This document shows positions 24,776 to 37,593 of a DNA stretch of 64,000 nt, one piece after another; position 1 is the stretch's first letter; each line of letters opens with the position of its first letter. The DNA is from Siniperca chuatsi (taxonomy: Eukaryota > Chordata > Actinopteri > Centrarchiformes > Sinipercidae). The stretch spans positions 4,116,214 to 4,180,213 of the forward strand of contig NC_058058.1 in the NCBI RefSeq assembly GCF_020085105.1, written 5' to 3'. The position numbers were made by a program, and so were the translations under genes. Under the pieces are notes generated by a model. That model saw nothing but the letters and a program-made list of their open reading frames with translations, had not been told where the DNA came from and ran no database searches.

Positions 24776-26567
24776 AGAGCATGCACGCTCAGTCAACCCT
24801 CCCTGTACAAATAAATGTAATGAAATAATGAAAATGAAGATGATCCAAAGATGAATTTACACGTTATCACGCTCTCACTTTTGTGCACATGCTTTCCACG
24901 TGACACCACTGACTTTAGTGTACATAAGCAAGAGAAAGAAAATTTAAAAGTCATTGAAAGGAATATAAAAAAATTACAAAAAGAAAAGATTTCAAAATGT
25001 ATAAATACCCTGCAATAACCATTACGATCATAGAAACACCAGCAAGAGATGATCAATCACTCAGAATGAAAAGACAACCCAAAGATTACCATTACAGACA
25101 TTATGTGCTTTTGTTGAAGTGAATGGACCGATAATATACTCAATAATACATTTATTATTCTAGTTTGTGAAATAGTATATAGTTATAGCTTAAAGAGAAA
25201 TGGAGGGAAGGGTAACTGAAACTAGCTGTTGTGCTCTTTTCTCTTTCCCTCCTAATCCAACTTGTCGTCAACCAGGGTTGGGTTGAATTCACTTGCAAAC
25301 GCGGCTGATTCAGAAGTGCATTCATAGTTCAGTATATCAGTCCAATAGTCAGATTTAGGACACATGAAGGGTACAGTCCAAAATGTTTTGCAGCACATCC
25401 ACTACGGACATTTTTTGCCCTCAAATTATCTTTCAAAACCCCCCACAAAAATATACTGCGCTCAAAATCTGATTGGTTCTTCAGAAATTCTTTAATAATA
25501 AATAATGTGCTTCAATTTAGTGTTATTTTTTAAGAATAATTGAGGAACTTGGTTTGATAAAATGGCTGATATCTCATATTGGAGTAACACATGATTTGAA
25601 TTTTTAGCTTAGCTTGGCTGATCTAAGTTCTAACTAAAACTCCACACCCTGAGTGTAAACTGAATTGACCCTCACCCTGTTGCCTGTGGTTACAGCCCTT
25701 TGCAGGAACACTCAATGGATGCTGCCTTGTAGCTTTCGGTATCAAATCATCATCATCATAAACAGTCATACAAACCCTGGAATCAATTTGGGCAATTAAA
25801 CATCACATAGAGTGCATAAAAATCTATCTTTACAGGTACTTTCATCGACTTTGAAGGTGCATTTTGCAACATTTCTACTGTCTGATGACACAAATTGACC
25901 ATAATTTATGAGCTGTGTTGAATGTGCTGTTGATCAATACCAAAGACCACCAAAGAATTATTGGCCAGCTACTGACATTTATGAGTTTGAAATTATTATT
26001 ATCAGTTATTGAAATTTTTTCCTGCTTACAAATGGAGATTGGTGAAATTTACGAGCGACTGGCTTCACAACAAATTTACTCTGAGACCAGAGTTTGCGTC
26101 AAGTCACAGACCTGCAAGAACTGTCCAATATCAACATTCTTGACTGGCTTATAGGGTTGGATAAAAACTACTTAATGCTCAATAGTAGGCTTAAATCAAG
26201 TCTGCTCACAAATTGAAATGCTGTTGTTTAGGGATCAAGAAACAAGTGAAATTATCTTGAAACAAGAAGATCAGCCTAGTTCAGTGTGGCCAGAATTCAG
26301 AAAATATTTCACACATTTGAACAAAGACTCTATTACTATAATTTAACATCAGATGAAATGACTTGTTCAGATGGACATTTGTTGCAGTGTTTGACCAAAC
26401 TGTGACAACTGGCAGTGGTGTAATGGAGGCGTACAGGGTAAAGCTTAAAGTCTATGGCTGTGTCTTTCGCTAGGAGTGTGGAGAATGCCCATCTGTCAAT
26501 GTAATTACCTTTGACATGCAATGAAAAATAAATAGGCTCACAGTGTGTCAGCCTCTTCTGGTGTGTG

Positions 26568-26570
<3 letters not shown>

Positions 26571-26602
<32 letters not shown>
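26571..26602. repeat. (GT)n microsatellite
   Basis: This is an uninterrupted run of about 16 GT units. Confidence 0.95.
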
Positions 26603-26603
<1 letters not shown>

Positions 26604-27084
26604 AGTAGGTTAGATATGGCTGATGTCACTTTGTTAGGACCAGAGGTTAAGTAGCTACTGTTGACAACTCGTCAATGAGCAGCTTGTTACTTGGCTGAAT
26701 GTACCTATGTGTGGCTCTCTGTTCTTTTTAAAATAGAAATGTAACAGAGGATTGTGGCGTATACCATCTGGCCACTTTTTAATTGTATTATTTATGACGT
26801 TTAAAAGTGTTGTATGATTTAGAATACCAGACAGCATTGTTTTGGTGGTTTGCAGGTGAAAAGACACCTCAAGTTCAAGTTAAAACTGGATGTCTAGATG
26901 TGTAAAAACTTTCACTTTTAAACCAGATTCAGTTCAGTTTTAACCCATTTGTCTTGTGACTTACAAATCACAAGATCAACGCTTAGTAGGTTCTTCTTGT
27001 TAAAGTGAAGTTGTAGTTTAAATCTCCATAGCAGCTGACAAAATATAGAAGGGAAGAGTAAATAACGATTGAGCTCCCATGCCT

Positions 27085-27160
27085 CCTCAGCAAGGCACTT
27101 AACCCCCAACTGCTGCACTGGGAGACTGGTTTTACTGGGAAGCTCCAAGTTGTGCATGTA
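27085..27160. repeat. SINE-like dispersed repeat fragment, second copy
   Basis: CAGCAAGGCACTTAACCCCC and GACTGGTTTTACTGGGAAGC match the fragment at 24.63-24.78 kb in the same orientation. Confidence 0.5.
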
Positions 27161-27503
27161 TGATTTTGTACAACAATGGGAAATGGAGCAATGCTGAAAT
27201 TAAAAGTAAAAAAAAAATCCTTTGTGCTGAAGCCTCCACTGCACCATTGCTGTATAATTAACTTACAAACAAGGTTTTGAAGCTAAAGTCATGACCATTT
27301 TAAGGCAGTTGTCATGAATTTGCACATAATATCAGGTGTTTTATGACTGTTTATATTGGTAAGTAATTATGGCAGCTAGATACCCCAGGCACAAGGGCAG
27401 AAACATTACCATCAAAGTGTCACCCACACGTTTTCAGCCCTACTCTTCTTCTCTTTCAACTCAGATATCTCTAACGTCTTTCTTAACTCAATTCCACTTC
27501 TCT

Positions 27504-27509
27504 TTTATT
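27504..27509 (-). terminator. Candidate polyadenylation signal for cacng8
   Basis: TTTATT on the + strand reads AATAAA on the minus strand, about 48 bases after the cacng8 stop codon. That would give an unusually short 3' UTR for a neuronal gene, so a more distant signal is at least as likely. Confidence 0.25.
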
Positions 27510-27556
27510 TCAACACTCTCTCTTTACCCTCTCCCCCTCCTCTCTGAGGTTTAGCT

Positions 27557-28404
27557 TTAAACTGGCGTAGTTTTCCTGTTAAGTGTATCTGAGTTGCTAT
27601 CCCTGTCCCTTTTGGCCGTCAGTCGGTCCAGGGTTCCCATGTTGCCCCTGTCCCTCTCCATGGTGGCTGTAGATATTGGAGCTGGCTGGGCTGGTGTGGT
27701 GGCTGATGTGGAGGTATTCAGCGGTGCTGAATTCTGGGCTACAGCCGCTGCTGCCGCCAAATTGGATTTGGAGTGAGATGGGAGTGTACCGCTGCTTATC
27801 ACCGCTCCTCCTCCTCCTCCACCTCCACCACTGCCACTGGAATCTTTTGGGAAGTAGTTGTGGAGCTGGTACAGTGTGGCGCGGTCCACCGTGCCGTAGA
27901 GAGGTGGGGCGCCGCCTCCGAGGCTACCCAGCTTGGAGTCCCTCGACAGGGTGTACATGGAGATGTCGCCGCCTCCTCCACTTCCACCGCTGCTGGTGTG
28001 GTGCGGGTTGGGCAGAGTGGCCACAGAGAAGGGTGGGGCAGAGGGTGGCAGGCTGAAGGTCTTGGAGGCGCCAATAGGTGAGGTCTCCTGTGAGTGTGGC
28101 GGGTCGGTGGAGCGTGAGCTGGAACGAGAGCGCCGTCTGAAACGGTAGCTGGGAAGTCGCAGCATAGCGTGCGTGGTGCTCTTGAAGAGGTCGGTGCGAG
28201 AGCGGCAGCGCAGCTCCTTGTTCTTCTCAATGTAGATGTTGACAGCGAGGACACCCACCATCTCGGCCAGGATGAAGGACAGGCCACCAAAGTAGAAGGA
28301 CCAGCCGTAGGAGTAGTGCCACTTCTTGTCCTCATCTTTCTTGGGGGAGATGTCGCTCAGTGCTGCTGAGATGTACACGATCACTCCGATGATGTTGCTG
28401 AGGC
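27557..28404 (-). CDS. cacng8: cacng8 coding exon 4 with stop codon
   Basis: Residues 152-432 cover the rest of helix 3, helix 4 and the whole cytoplasmic tail to TTPV-TAA. The acceptor is ATTTCTTCAG. Because the exon is GC-rich, long shadow ORFs appear on the other strand and in another frame; they have no family motif. Confidence 0.96.
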
Positions 28405-31400
28405 CTGAAGAAATATACAAGACTTCTACTGTAAGTATCAAATTAACCTGCAGCTTCATTAAATTGTTTTTGAGGCAGGGATACTGGTACTGTTTCCTTT
28501 CAATTATACAGAGGAGAGGAAGGCCCAATATAATAATCAATCTACATATCATACATAAGAACTTCTTATTATGCCTGAAAAAGCTGTAGTCTTACCTGCA
28601 GCTACAAAGAGAATCCCTCCACCGAGAATGATGTTTCTTTTGCTCTTGTAGAAGCCGCTCGAAGCAACGCACACGCCACCCAGCAGGAGCAGTATGGCGC
28701 TGAGAATGGGGAAGATGCTGGATGCTCGCACCACACCTGCAGTTGAGGACACCCACAGAGATACAACATCTTGTGTACTGAAATGTCATTGTTTCTCAGC
28801 TTTGTCAACTTCAGGGCTGCCAACTTTTCAATTTAGTTCGGAATGAGATTCAGTATTGGTGAAGTCGGTGCATTTTATGAGTAGGCCTTCTGTGACATCA
28901 CTCCTCAACCCTCAGCCAAAGTGTTTAAAAAGTGAAGCAGCCAAATTTCTGTGTTTCTTTGCAGCGCATTTGTGTATTTGGTTGTGTTGTGTGTATTTGC
29001 AGGGCGTTTCGTGTATTTGCAGCTTGTTTTCTAAATACTGCTGCTGTACAAAACTAGTAACGTTACCACTCTAGTCACAAACTGTCTGCGACTCACAGTG
29101 CCAGAGTGCGTCCACTTGATTACTATCGCGGTGTACACTGGTGTCGCATCAGCTGGGTGGAGTTGATTCGCGCCACGAGATTATCAGTTATAAATTTGTT
29201 TTTCACTGTGTGAGAAAATGGACGTGTGGCGTGAGAGCGTGTGAAAAGTGTCAATTGCGTGAGTCTCATGGTTAGTGCGTGAGAGTTGGCAGCTCTCAAC
29301 TTTCGTTGGACTTTGTTGTGTCTGATAAATATGACTATTTCTGTACTTTTCTTATGTAGTACAATAAGTGAGTTTCTTTTTTTTTAGGTTCAACGCCATT
29401 TGAAGGTGCAAAGTTAAGTCTTGTGACACTGCTGGGAGAAAAAGTGTTACCAAGAGGTGCTATAGCTGACACTACGACTTGGCTCTGGAACAGCAGCTAT
29501 CTATTTATTTAAGTTTACTACATAATATTTAATACATAATATATTTTGTGGCTCTGGAGGAGCTTTGTCAAGAATATATCTCTCTTTAGGCTTGGAGACA
29601 ATCATTTGAGCTCTACCTGTAACAAACAAAATAGGACTAAAAGTTCAACCTCATTGGAGGTAATTATCACTTGACGAATTATTCTGTTGAAGTACCACAC
29701 AGTGGGGTTTTGTCACCTGAGCACCCAAAGGTCAGAAAATGACCCCAACCCCCCTATAGCTCAGCATTCTTTATTATCAGCTACTTATCAGATAATCAAT
29801 AAATTGTGCTGAAGAGGCGAACACCACCCACAAGTCCCTTTTCCTGTTAAAAACAAATTCAGAGAATCATTTGCAACCACTGTTTGACATGTCTGACAGA
29901 AGCTTCTATGAATATATGCTTATCACAGCATTATCTTTTCCCTTCACAGGCAAACAAAAGCTAACGCAGCTTGAAAAGTCACCTTCATAACTTGAGGGCT
30001 CTGCTATTCCACATGTCCCTGCCAGAGATGGATAGTCAGCATTTTAATCTTCTCTTTCTAATTTCTCTCTACGTTATCACTACTGCTTATAGGTTTGAGG
30101 TGTCTGCAGAGGAATATACTCTAGAGGGGTTTTAGGTGATGTAATGCACCTTTTGCAGCGTTACTGAAGGTCCTGAGCTCCTGGGCAGCAGTGGCTGTGA
30201 ACTGCTTATTGAGAGTCAATAGATATTTTTGATCATTTTTGATAATGAAATTATAATTTTGTTGCTGATAAATGTAATTGATTTCATGTTTGGTACCTGC
30301 TGCCATAGTCAGAAGAGTTAAATTTCCAGTCACCACTATAGGAGATCTACTCTTTTTTAACCCATAACCATTTCAAGCTACTGTTTTAGGCCCTTGTTGA
30401 GCAGGGTAATGATCATGCAACTCCAATCTACTGTAAAATATAATATAGACTACTGTTAAGAGAGTATTCCAGCAGTTTAGTTTAGTGACTTGCTGAGTTT
30501 CATGAATAAATCCCTTGACCTCAAGTAAAGTGGAACCATTTGTACTTGTCATAGAGATGTCAGTAATGTTATAAGGCCAGTTTGACGACAGAGTACAGTA
30601 CTGAGGTGATTTATGGAGTTTCCTGGTGGACAGATAGCTTTACTTGTTGCTAAAGTAACATTAGCTAACCTGACCACATTAGTGGTGGTTGATGTAAGTT
30701 TCCCCCCTTCACTCGGAAGCATTTTGAGTATCAAGATAAAACGCTAACGTTATATAAACATTGGAAAATAAGGCGTTTTTTTTTTACATTTTCACTATTT
30801 TCTCATCAACTGTGGCTGTCACTTGAATAAAAAAAATCTGGATCATGTATTCCATGATTGTCTATTACTCTAAATTCTGAACATTTTCTATTATTAAAAC
30901 AAAAAGGATTGTGCATCTTCTGGAGAGGTAAAAGCTTTCTTGATCAGTCAAGGTTGTACAGCAAAGCAGACACGAGAATCTAAGACAGCATCACAGCCTC
31001 CTTCACAGAAATAGATCTTTATATAATATATGGATGGAACATATACTTTGTAAACCAAAAGGTTCAGGGTTGTACGAACAGAATTTGCTATCACAATGGA
31101 GGCAGGATGTGAAACCTGAATCTCGAGCTGAAAATAATCCATTAGTGAAGGCTGTTCTTTCAATCCATCTGTGAAAAAAAGCTTTCTGTACACCCCCAGA
31201 CTCCCAACCCCATGCACCTGGGCATTTAAACACACATACACACACTATACAGACACACACACACACACACACACACACTTACACACACCTCCAGGAACGC
31301 TTTGCTTGAATCTGACATCCGTGCATTGATGTCCGCCCACCATCCCCTTCTGTCCTTTCTGTATCCGTGTGTGATGGAAACTGTAGTGTGTGTATGTGTG

Positions 31401-34205
31401 TTGTGTTCTGTTGAGATGTGTGTATGCGCACCATGTGTAGTGCAGGCTAAATATGTGTGTGTGTGTGTATGCCAATGCATTTGTCGTTCATTTTTAAAAG
31501 TGTGTTTGTCACTCACGCAGCAGATACTCTGCAGAATCTTGGTCATAGTCTGCGTCGTCTGGGAAATGATTGATCTGGGAACACACACCTCGCTTCAAGC
31601 CTGCAAAAAGAGAGGAGGGGGGTGAGGAAGATGGCAGAAAAAGTAGAGATCACAAGGAAGAGAGGTAAAATACAGAATTGCAGAAATTAAAAGATATTAA
31701 ATTATAAAAAAGAGAGCAAAATTAGGCAGAGAGAAAGTGATGGGGAAGAAAGTGAAGACAGACATGGGACTGACCAACAATTATTAATCTGAAAACAGGT
31801 GTCTAAACAACAAAAGGTCTTTCCATATGATATAGCTTGCAAAAACTACATATTAAACTTAATGAACTTATTCTGGACTAAACTTGTGAAGCTAGAAAGC
31901 CAACAAATGTCCTTCCATGTCAGATTTGATTGGACATGCAATGGAAGCAGTGGAAATGCAGTGAAAAGGATGGTGTCCTTGATGCAGTTCTCTTGTGTAT
32001 GATAATTATACCAGTGCCTCAAAATGTATGTGGTAATTTACTGGCTTTAAAATGCAACATGTCACACCTTTAACTAAAACAAAAGAACCTTTATGACCTT
32101 TATGATAACTGTGGAAACCTTATCTTGTGTATGTGTGGGGGTTTATTCTGTATATGTATGTGTGTGTCCTGTCCTATCAAACTGTCTGTCAGCTGCAGCA
32201 ACGCAGAAAAACTACTTAATCACTCACTGAATGAGTCACCACTCATTATGATGAGCTTTATGTTGAATGCATTGTGTTGAGTGTGCATGAGTGTTTATAT
32301 GTGAGTGTTTGTGTCTGTCTGTGCATGAAAGTAAAAGAATAAGTGCAGCAGGGGAAAAATGAGGCAAAGCTCAGATCCATACATCTGGAAATCCTCTTAT
32401 CTGAATTATGCAACAATGCCAAGATGGAGCAAAAAAGTCAACGAAGGGGGTCACAGTAGCATTTCTAACATCTCATTGTCATGTTTACAGCATGCCATGA
32501 TGATATCATAATGCATTATAGGTATAGTTACAACTACAGATATATGGACATGCATATGCACATCACCGAATGTTTTATATCTGCTTGTAGCTATTTCATT
32601 ACCATAGGTTTTAAGATTCTTTCAGACAGCGAGCTGCTACTGCTGCATCTGCTGCTTGGCGAGATTGGTGTTCTGTATTTTGAATGGGCAGCAGCAGGGT
32701 GCAAGGCTACCACCGCAGATTCTGGATAAGCTCTCAGCATTTAGAATTGTAGTGCTTACGGCTTGTAGTGACTACAGCATTATTAAATATTTTAATGGTT
32801 ATGTTTAAGTAAGTACTCATAGCACTTGGTTAAGGTTAGGGAAAGATCGTGGACTGGTTTAATACAGAAAAACTCTGCAGTGACTTGAGACACAATGTAT
32901 TTCTTAACATTTAACCGAAACCATGAGCTTTCCCTACCCTTAACCAAAGTGTTGTTGTTGCCTAAACCTAACCACAGACGGGACTCTAGATGCGAACCCT
33001 GCCCTTTGTGCGCCCACCATCCAATCTGACCATCTGCCTGTGACTCTGGTGTGCTTTATTCAATCAAAAAAACATTGACAATTTGAGGTGGCAGCGGCAA
33101 CTGCTTGCACCTTACCAATTACGAGATGTCATTCTCATTACTGACCTCAACGATTCCAAAAGGTTAAAAAACAGATCAACAAAACAGACAAATAAACAAA
33201 AGTAGAGCAATATAACATACTGGTCAACACATACTCATACCTAAACGACAGAATAGGACGTTTGCCAGTGACTCCCAAAACGACATATATGAGCGTTGGA
33301 GAGTACCAGCGACAGGCGTACCGGACCTTCGTCGGCATGGTAACAATAAACACGTGGTTCACGTTGTGAAACGGTTGCAGTTTGGTTAGGTTTAGGCACC
33401 AAAACTACTTGGTTAGGTTTAGGAAGAGATCATGGTTTGGGTTCAGATAAGTAAGTCACGTTAGTATGTCACATGACGTAACTTAAAATAAGTCAACGTT
33501 GACTTTTGGTTTCACACGGGACACAAACAGCGGCCTCCTGGGTGAAAGTCCAGTATTTGACCCATCCGGCCACCCCGGCTTCCTCCCTACGCGGACTTTG
33601 TTGCTCTTTATACTTACTCACCTGACTTCCTCCCATCATAATTACTACGTCCACTAGAGGTTGCCACCTAACGAATGTCAATTTGGGTCGTAATAAGCTG
33701 TTTGCACAGACGATCTATACAGCCATATTTTGGGGGAGGACGGTCTGTACTGGTGGTGTGTGTGTGTTTGTGAGTAAGAGAACACCTATTTATGTCTGTT
33801 CTGATTACAATGATGAGCACACTGACCTTAACAAGACCCTCCAGTGACCAGCTCATGAGAAACACACACATTCAACCCCCAACACATCCAAAGGTTTCCA
33901 CGGCCTCGAACACACACAAACACACACACACACACACACACACGCATGAACATGCATGCGCATATACAACCAGCTGTACCTTCCAGGCAGCAGATCCTCC
34001 AGAGGCCGGAGTGGGTGAGTGCCCCAGGGTCTTTCTTATCCTTGTTGTTGGAGTCCTCCTGGGACGAGTTGGCTGTGCTGTTGCAGATGAAGGCACGGGC
34101 GTACAGCCAGTAGTCTGTACCGATAGCAACCGTCATCAGGGCAAAGGCCGCGAACGCTCCCATGGTGGTCAGCAGCACCTGGATGCCCCGCTCACACCAC
34201 ACCAT
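27557..34205 (-). CDS. cacng8: TARP gamma-8-like AMPA receptor auxiliary subunit, complete gene of four coding exons
   Basis: The joined exons on the minus strand are 34205-33980, 31600-31517, 28736-28596 and 28404-27557. All junctions are GT-AG and in phase, giving 432 aa (human gamma-8 is about 425). The first loop has DYWLY (31-35), sequons N42-S-T and N46-[11 protein letters not shown] (65-73), C82 and [11 protein letters not shown] (94-104). Helix 2 is [17 protein letters not shown] and helix 3 [34 protein letters not shown] opens helix 4. The tail has the TARP phosphorylation cluster [22 protein letters not shown], a poly-Gly run and the terminal PDZ ligand TTPV, which in type I TARPs binds PSD-95-type scaffolds. 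TLNRKTTPV, the poly-Gly tail and the position between cacng6 and cacng7 favour gamma-8 over gamma-4, although KNKELR resembles gamma-4. The start at MVWCERG has a strong Kozak context (GCGATGG). A longer N-terminus from an upstream exon is possible. Confidence 0.94.
28596..28736 (-). CDS. cacng8: cacng8 coding exon 3
   Basis: This 141-base exon encodes [20 protein letters not shown] through GGGILFVAA. Its length and phase are those of the equivalent exon in the TARP family. The acceptor is CAACTGCAG and the donor GCAG|GTAAGA. Confidence 0.97.
28813..29295. mobile_element. hAT-like MITE in cacng8 intron 2
   Basis: The ends (A)GGGCTGCCAAC and GTTGGCAGCTC are near-perfect inverted repeats. They are flanked by TCAACTTC (28805-28812) and TCAACTTT (29296-29303), a 7/8 match that fits a hAT 8 bp target-site duplication. 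The inside has no transposase. GCGTGAGAGTTGGCAGCTCT near the right end is a text I recognise from dispersed fish repeats. Confidence 0.68.
31252..31278. repeat. (AC)n microsatellite
   Basis: This short pure AC run sits just downstream (in gene sense) of cacng8 exon 2. The GT/AC-rich surroundings produce Cys/Val and His/Thr shadow ORFs. Confidence 0.9.
31517..31600 (-). CDS. cacng8: cacng8 coding exon 2
   Basis: This 84-base exon encodes [15 protein letters not shown] and AEYLL, the second half of the first extracellular loop. The acceptor is CTTTTTGCAG and the donor CTGC|GTGAGT. An 84-base second exon is the TARP pattern. Confidence 0.96.
32826..32975. repeat. Inverted pair of the CCTAACC-rich repeat, copies C' and C
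   Basis: GGTTAAGGTTAGGGAAAGAT (about 32829) is the reverse complement of the family core, while 32919-32975 carries CATGAGCTTTCCCTACCCTT in the forward sense. The two face each other about 70 bases apart in cacng8 intron 1. Confidence 0.6.
33371..33445 (-). repeat. Dispersed CCTAACC-rich repeat, copy D
   Basis: GGTTAGGTTTAGGCACCAAA, then ACTTGGTTAGGTTTAGGAAG and AGATCATGGTTTGGGTT, match the reverse complement of copy E at 41.1 kb almost word for word. It lies in cacng8 intron 1. Confidence 0.65.
33920..33943. repeat. (CA)n microsatellite beside cacng8 exon 1
   Basis: A run of about 12 CA units begins some 36 bases inside intron 1 from the exon 1 donor. Confidence 0.9.
33980..34205 (-). CDS. 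cacng8: cacng8 coding exon 1
   Basis: Residues 1-75 plus one base encode helix 1 ([20 protein letters not shown]) and the first half of the extracellular loop to CCLE. The donor is GAAG|GTACAG. Upstream of the ATG, TCTGTGTTCTTGTCAG at about 34232 is a good acceptor, so this exon probably begins at 34231 with 26 bases before the ATG. Those bases stay open in the coding frame. Confidence 0.95.
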
Positions 34206-35565
34206 CGCTGGACGGGGAAGGAAGCTAATATCTGACAAGAACACAGACGCCAAAGTCATATGTCTGTGCAAAACAGGATAATACTTTAGTTCCGACTATG
34301 CCAAGTAAAATTAGGTGACTAGCATCAGTATCATCCTTTAATGATTCAAAGTTAGTACTGTTTTCCTTTTTACGGTCTGTAGATTTACTAAAAGCATAAT
34401 CTTAATCTTCATCGTTAGCGGTCCATCACAAATCAACAGTTCATTATATTGGCATGGCATTACATAATCTATCATCTCTATCAACCTGTACTAGTGTTCA
34501 GCAGGAGTTGCACCACGATCACCTGAACCTTTCTCCTCCTAGACAACTGTCTGGTTAAATCCACTCATATCTCTTGCTTTATTGCTGCATCTGTATAGCC
34601 TACAAAGAAGAGTTTCAAAAGAAATGTCTTCTGAGGTCATTCATGACATTAAAAAATAAAAACACTTTGTCCTTTGCTTTTTTGTCTTGAGAAGTATTTT
34701 TCCTTTCACAGTTTAAACGTGCTCTGACACCAGAGACTTGCAACCATCACTGAACAGTTGACAAACACCATAGGTGGGGTGGAGGATCCAGAGTGTCTTA
34801 AAAAGACAGCGGCTTGAATGTTTTTGCTCTTGAACAAAGTCATGGGACTTGCTCATGGGACATTCTGAGGAATATGTTTTTTTGCCACCAGGGTCCCAAC
34901 CAAGTTTTGTTTTTTGTAAACAGGAAGTGTAATATTCCCATGGAGTCAGTGCGTTAGATGAGGGCTGCAGCTAAACCTTGTTTTTTACCCTAAAGATGAA
35001 TAACATGTAAACATTTTGGCGAAATGGAAAGTCATACTGTAATGGCTGCTAACAAGTCCTGTTTGCACTGTAACCATGGATGTACAGACAACAATCACCC
35101 ACATTATGTAATTATGAATATGTTTGATGCTGAATAAACTTTAAACATGATGATAATAAGGCCAGAGCTAAAGTTATAAGCAACACATTTTTTATATGAT
35201 TTCAATGTGCAGTTTATTGTTGATAGACATCAGAGAAATCGGTGGAAAGATTAATACTCATACTACAGATTCCATCAGTACTGTATATGATGTCTGCGTG
35301 TTCTGCTTTGACTAACTTGTGATTCTGAGAAGGAGTGCCATTTTGCGTCAATTAAGTTAAGCTCTAGAGGACTAAGAGCACTATTTACAGCGTTCATCTG
35401 GTAGTAACTGATAACAGACAACAAGTTTGACAGTTATACCTAATCTGCACAGTACAATCTCTTATTTATTGTCACTTAGGGATGAACGTTTTTGCTCAAT
35501 GGCACTGTGGTGTCAGGAGAGAGATTCTTTCACTTCCTGCACTCACGTCAGTCTGAGAAATCTGC

Positions 35566-35655
35566 TCTCTAAGGATAGAGGTGTGCTGTACAGATTATGA
35601 AGCCTCTTGAGGCAAATTTGTGATATTGGGCTGTATAAATAAAATTGACTTGACT
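35566..35655 (+). repeat. Dispersed fish repeat 3' end, forward copy
   Basis: AAGGATAGAGGTGTG, then CCTCTTGAGGCAAATTTGTG, ATATTGGGCTGTATAAATAA and AATTGACTTGACT form the tail of a common teleost dispersed repeat. A second copy in opposite orientation lies at 38.09-38.17 kb. Confidence 0.65.
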
Positions 35656-37134
35656 GTAACGAGTGATCTTCTGGTCACAAGTCCGATTCTTTAACCTGTA
35701 CAAACGTTATGGTCACCCTACTCAACATTACTGATCACAGTCACTGTGTTTTTTTCTACAGGTTACTGATTGAGTTTAAGACTGCTACTAACATAGCCAA
35801 ACAATCCATTAATTTCAATATTCAGGCTAATGTGAAACTAAATAGACTCTTGTTTAGAGATTTAGAGTCATTTATTTCCATGGCTCAAGGTCCAAAAATG
35901 CCCTCAAAAGGTTGAACACACAAGGAATTGAAAATGAGATGCTAAAAATATGACATGTAACCATTTTTGCATTCTACCTTGTTCACAATTTATGCATTGA
36001 ACTGTCAAATAGTCATGCATTTATAGAACTACTGTCCCCCATGGGCTACTGTGGGTGACTGGTGGGAGCTGATGATGGCGTTGAGTCTTTCCATTGCATT
36101 CTGGGTGAGCACACTGGAGCGGTTGTTAATCAAAAAACATCGTACACAGCCTGAAGCAGTGCAGAAATGTTGGCAGCAAGCAGCCAGCAGAAGAACAAAA
36201 TGCCAACCCTGCTACATCAACAAAAAAATATAAAACATCAAATATCATTACGAAAATGAACAGTGGCAGGTGGAAGATGGACTGCTAGGAGAGGGAAATA
36301 ATCCCCAAGAAAATTTGAATAAAGTTAGAAAATGCATTATTTCATAGGTCAGTGGATTCTCTCAGCAGGTAGGCACATTTGGAATTCTGACCTTCCTGTC
36401 AAGACCTTGATTTCCAAAAGACTCACTTTAAGAGGTGAGTTTGCAGGTATGGAACAAAAGTCTTTGGAATTTGGTTGCTGAAGATCAATAGGACTTCTGG
36501 GGCGAAAAACTGTTAAGCTTAAGCAGAAAAGACACCAAAGTGCATCTGCAGAGGAGCCAGAAAGAAAAGGAAGGAGAGGACGGAGGTTTACTAGCACATT
36601 ATTTAAAATAGGAGGGTAAAAGAGAAGAGTAGATGATGAGACAAGAAAAGACGAGTGGAGAGGAAAGGAAAGAGGAGAGAAGAGACATAAATCGAAGCTG
36701 AAGGTGAACAGTGAGAGGGACGACATGAGGAAGATTGAGATGCAACACATCTGTTGTGCTTCAGGAAACATAAATAAAACATCCAAGGAGCGTGGAAGGG
36801 AGGGGGGTCTGCATAGGTTTCATTTAACCATTTAGTTCCTCAATAAGATTCAGCCATTTGAATAAGAATGGTGGACTCATGGTGGCAGGGAAGCTAATTT
36901 AGCGTTCTGGAAACCCTGGACTACAATTTATGTTCATGTGATCACAAACGGGAGGTTAATGTAAACAGTCGCTCGCATAGAGAATATCAACCATAGTGTA
37001 GGCTTTTTAACTATTTGGCTAATTCAGCCAGCCTGAGGGGTGTTTCCATGGCAACACAAATCCCAAAATAACAGAGACCACTGGTACTCTGACCCTGAAA
37101 CTGACCTGCCTGCTGGAATATGCATAAGGTAAGT

Positions 37135-37593
37135 CCCACTTAAGAAAAAGTACAAAAGTATTAACATCAGCATATACTTAAAGTACCAAAAAAAAACCAT
37201 GCACAATGGTCAATTTCAGATAAAATATATATTTTATCATTGAATATTAATTAATAATGTATTAATGTGTAAGCATCACTTTAATGTTGCAACTGGTAAA
37301 GGTCAGGCTGATTTGAACTATTTTTCATACTGCTGGGTAGCTTAATCATTAATAATGCATCATAATTTATTTGTTAATTATATTTTGGAATTTTCATTGG
37401 AATCTGCATATAGTGACTAAAGCTGTCATACAAATGTAGTGGAGTAAAAAGTACAATTTTAGCATCTGCAATGAAGTACAATTGTAAACAAGTGTAAACT
37501 AGCAGAAAATGGAAATACTCAAGTCAAGTACAAGTACCTCAAAATTGTACTTAAGTACAGGACTTAAATGTACTTAGTCACTTTCCGCCACTG
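37135..37593. mobile_element. Decayed hAT-type MITE related to the one at 12.3 kb
   Basis: The right end TTTCCGCCACTG is a one-base variant of TCCACCACTG. The internal text AAGTACAAGTACCTCAAAAT, TACTTAAGTACAGGACTTAA and TACTGCTGGGTAG matches the family of the cacng6-intron element. The left terminal repeat is not recognisable, so the start is approximate. Confidence 0.65.

Larger units (their letters stand above)
14240..27503. other. Gene-free interval between convergent cacng6 and cacng8
   Basis: No exon of a recognisable protein or structural RNA gene was found on either strand. The interval is AT-rich, with scattered short ORFs that show no family motif. It contains three copies of a CCTAACC-type repeat (near 18.0, 21.6 and 23.3 kb), a short (TGTC)n run near 22.4 kb, two related SINE-like fragments (24.6 and 27.1 kb) and a (GT)n run near 26.58 kb. 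Confidence 0.6.

Noticed and set aside
27676..28335. Long ORFs on the + strand and in a second minus frame over the cacng8 tail
   Set aside because: Shadows of a GC-rich exon whose true frame matches gamma-8 to the terminal TTPV.
33828..34271. Upstream extension MHRHM... of cacng8 exon 1 in the same exon
   Set aside because: Its first codon is TTG, not ATG, and the stretch crosses the likely 3' splice site; the ATG at 34205 has family support.
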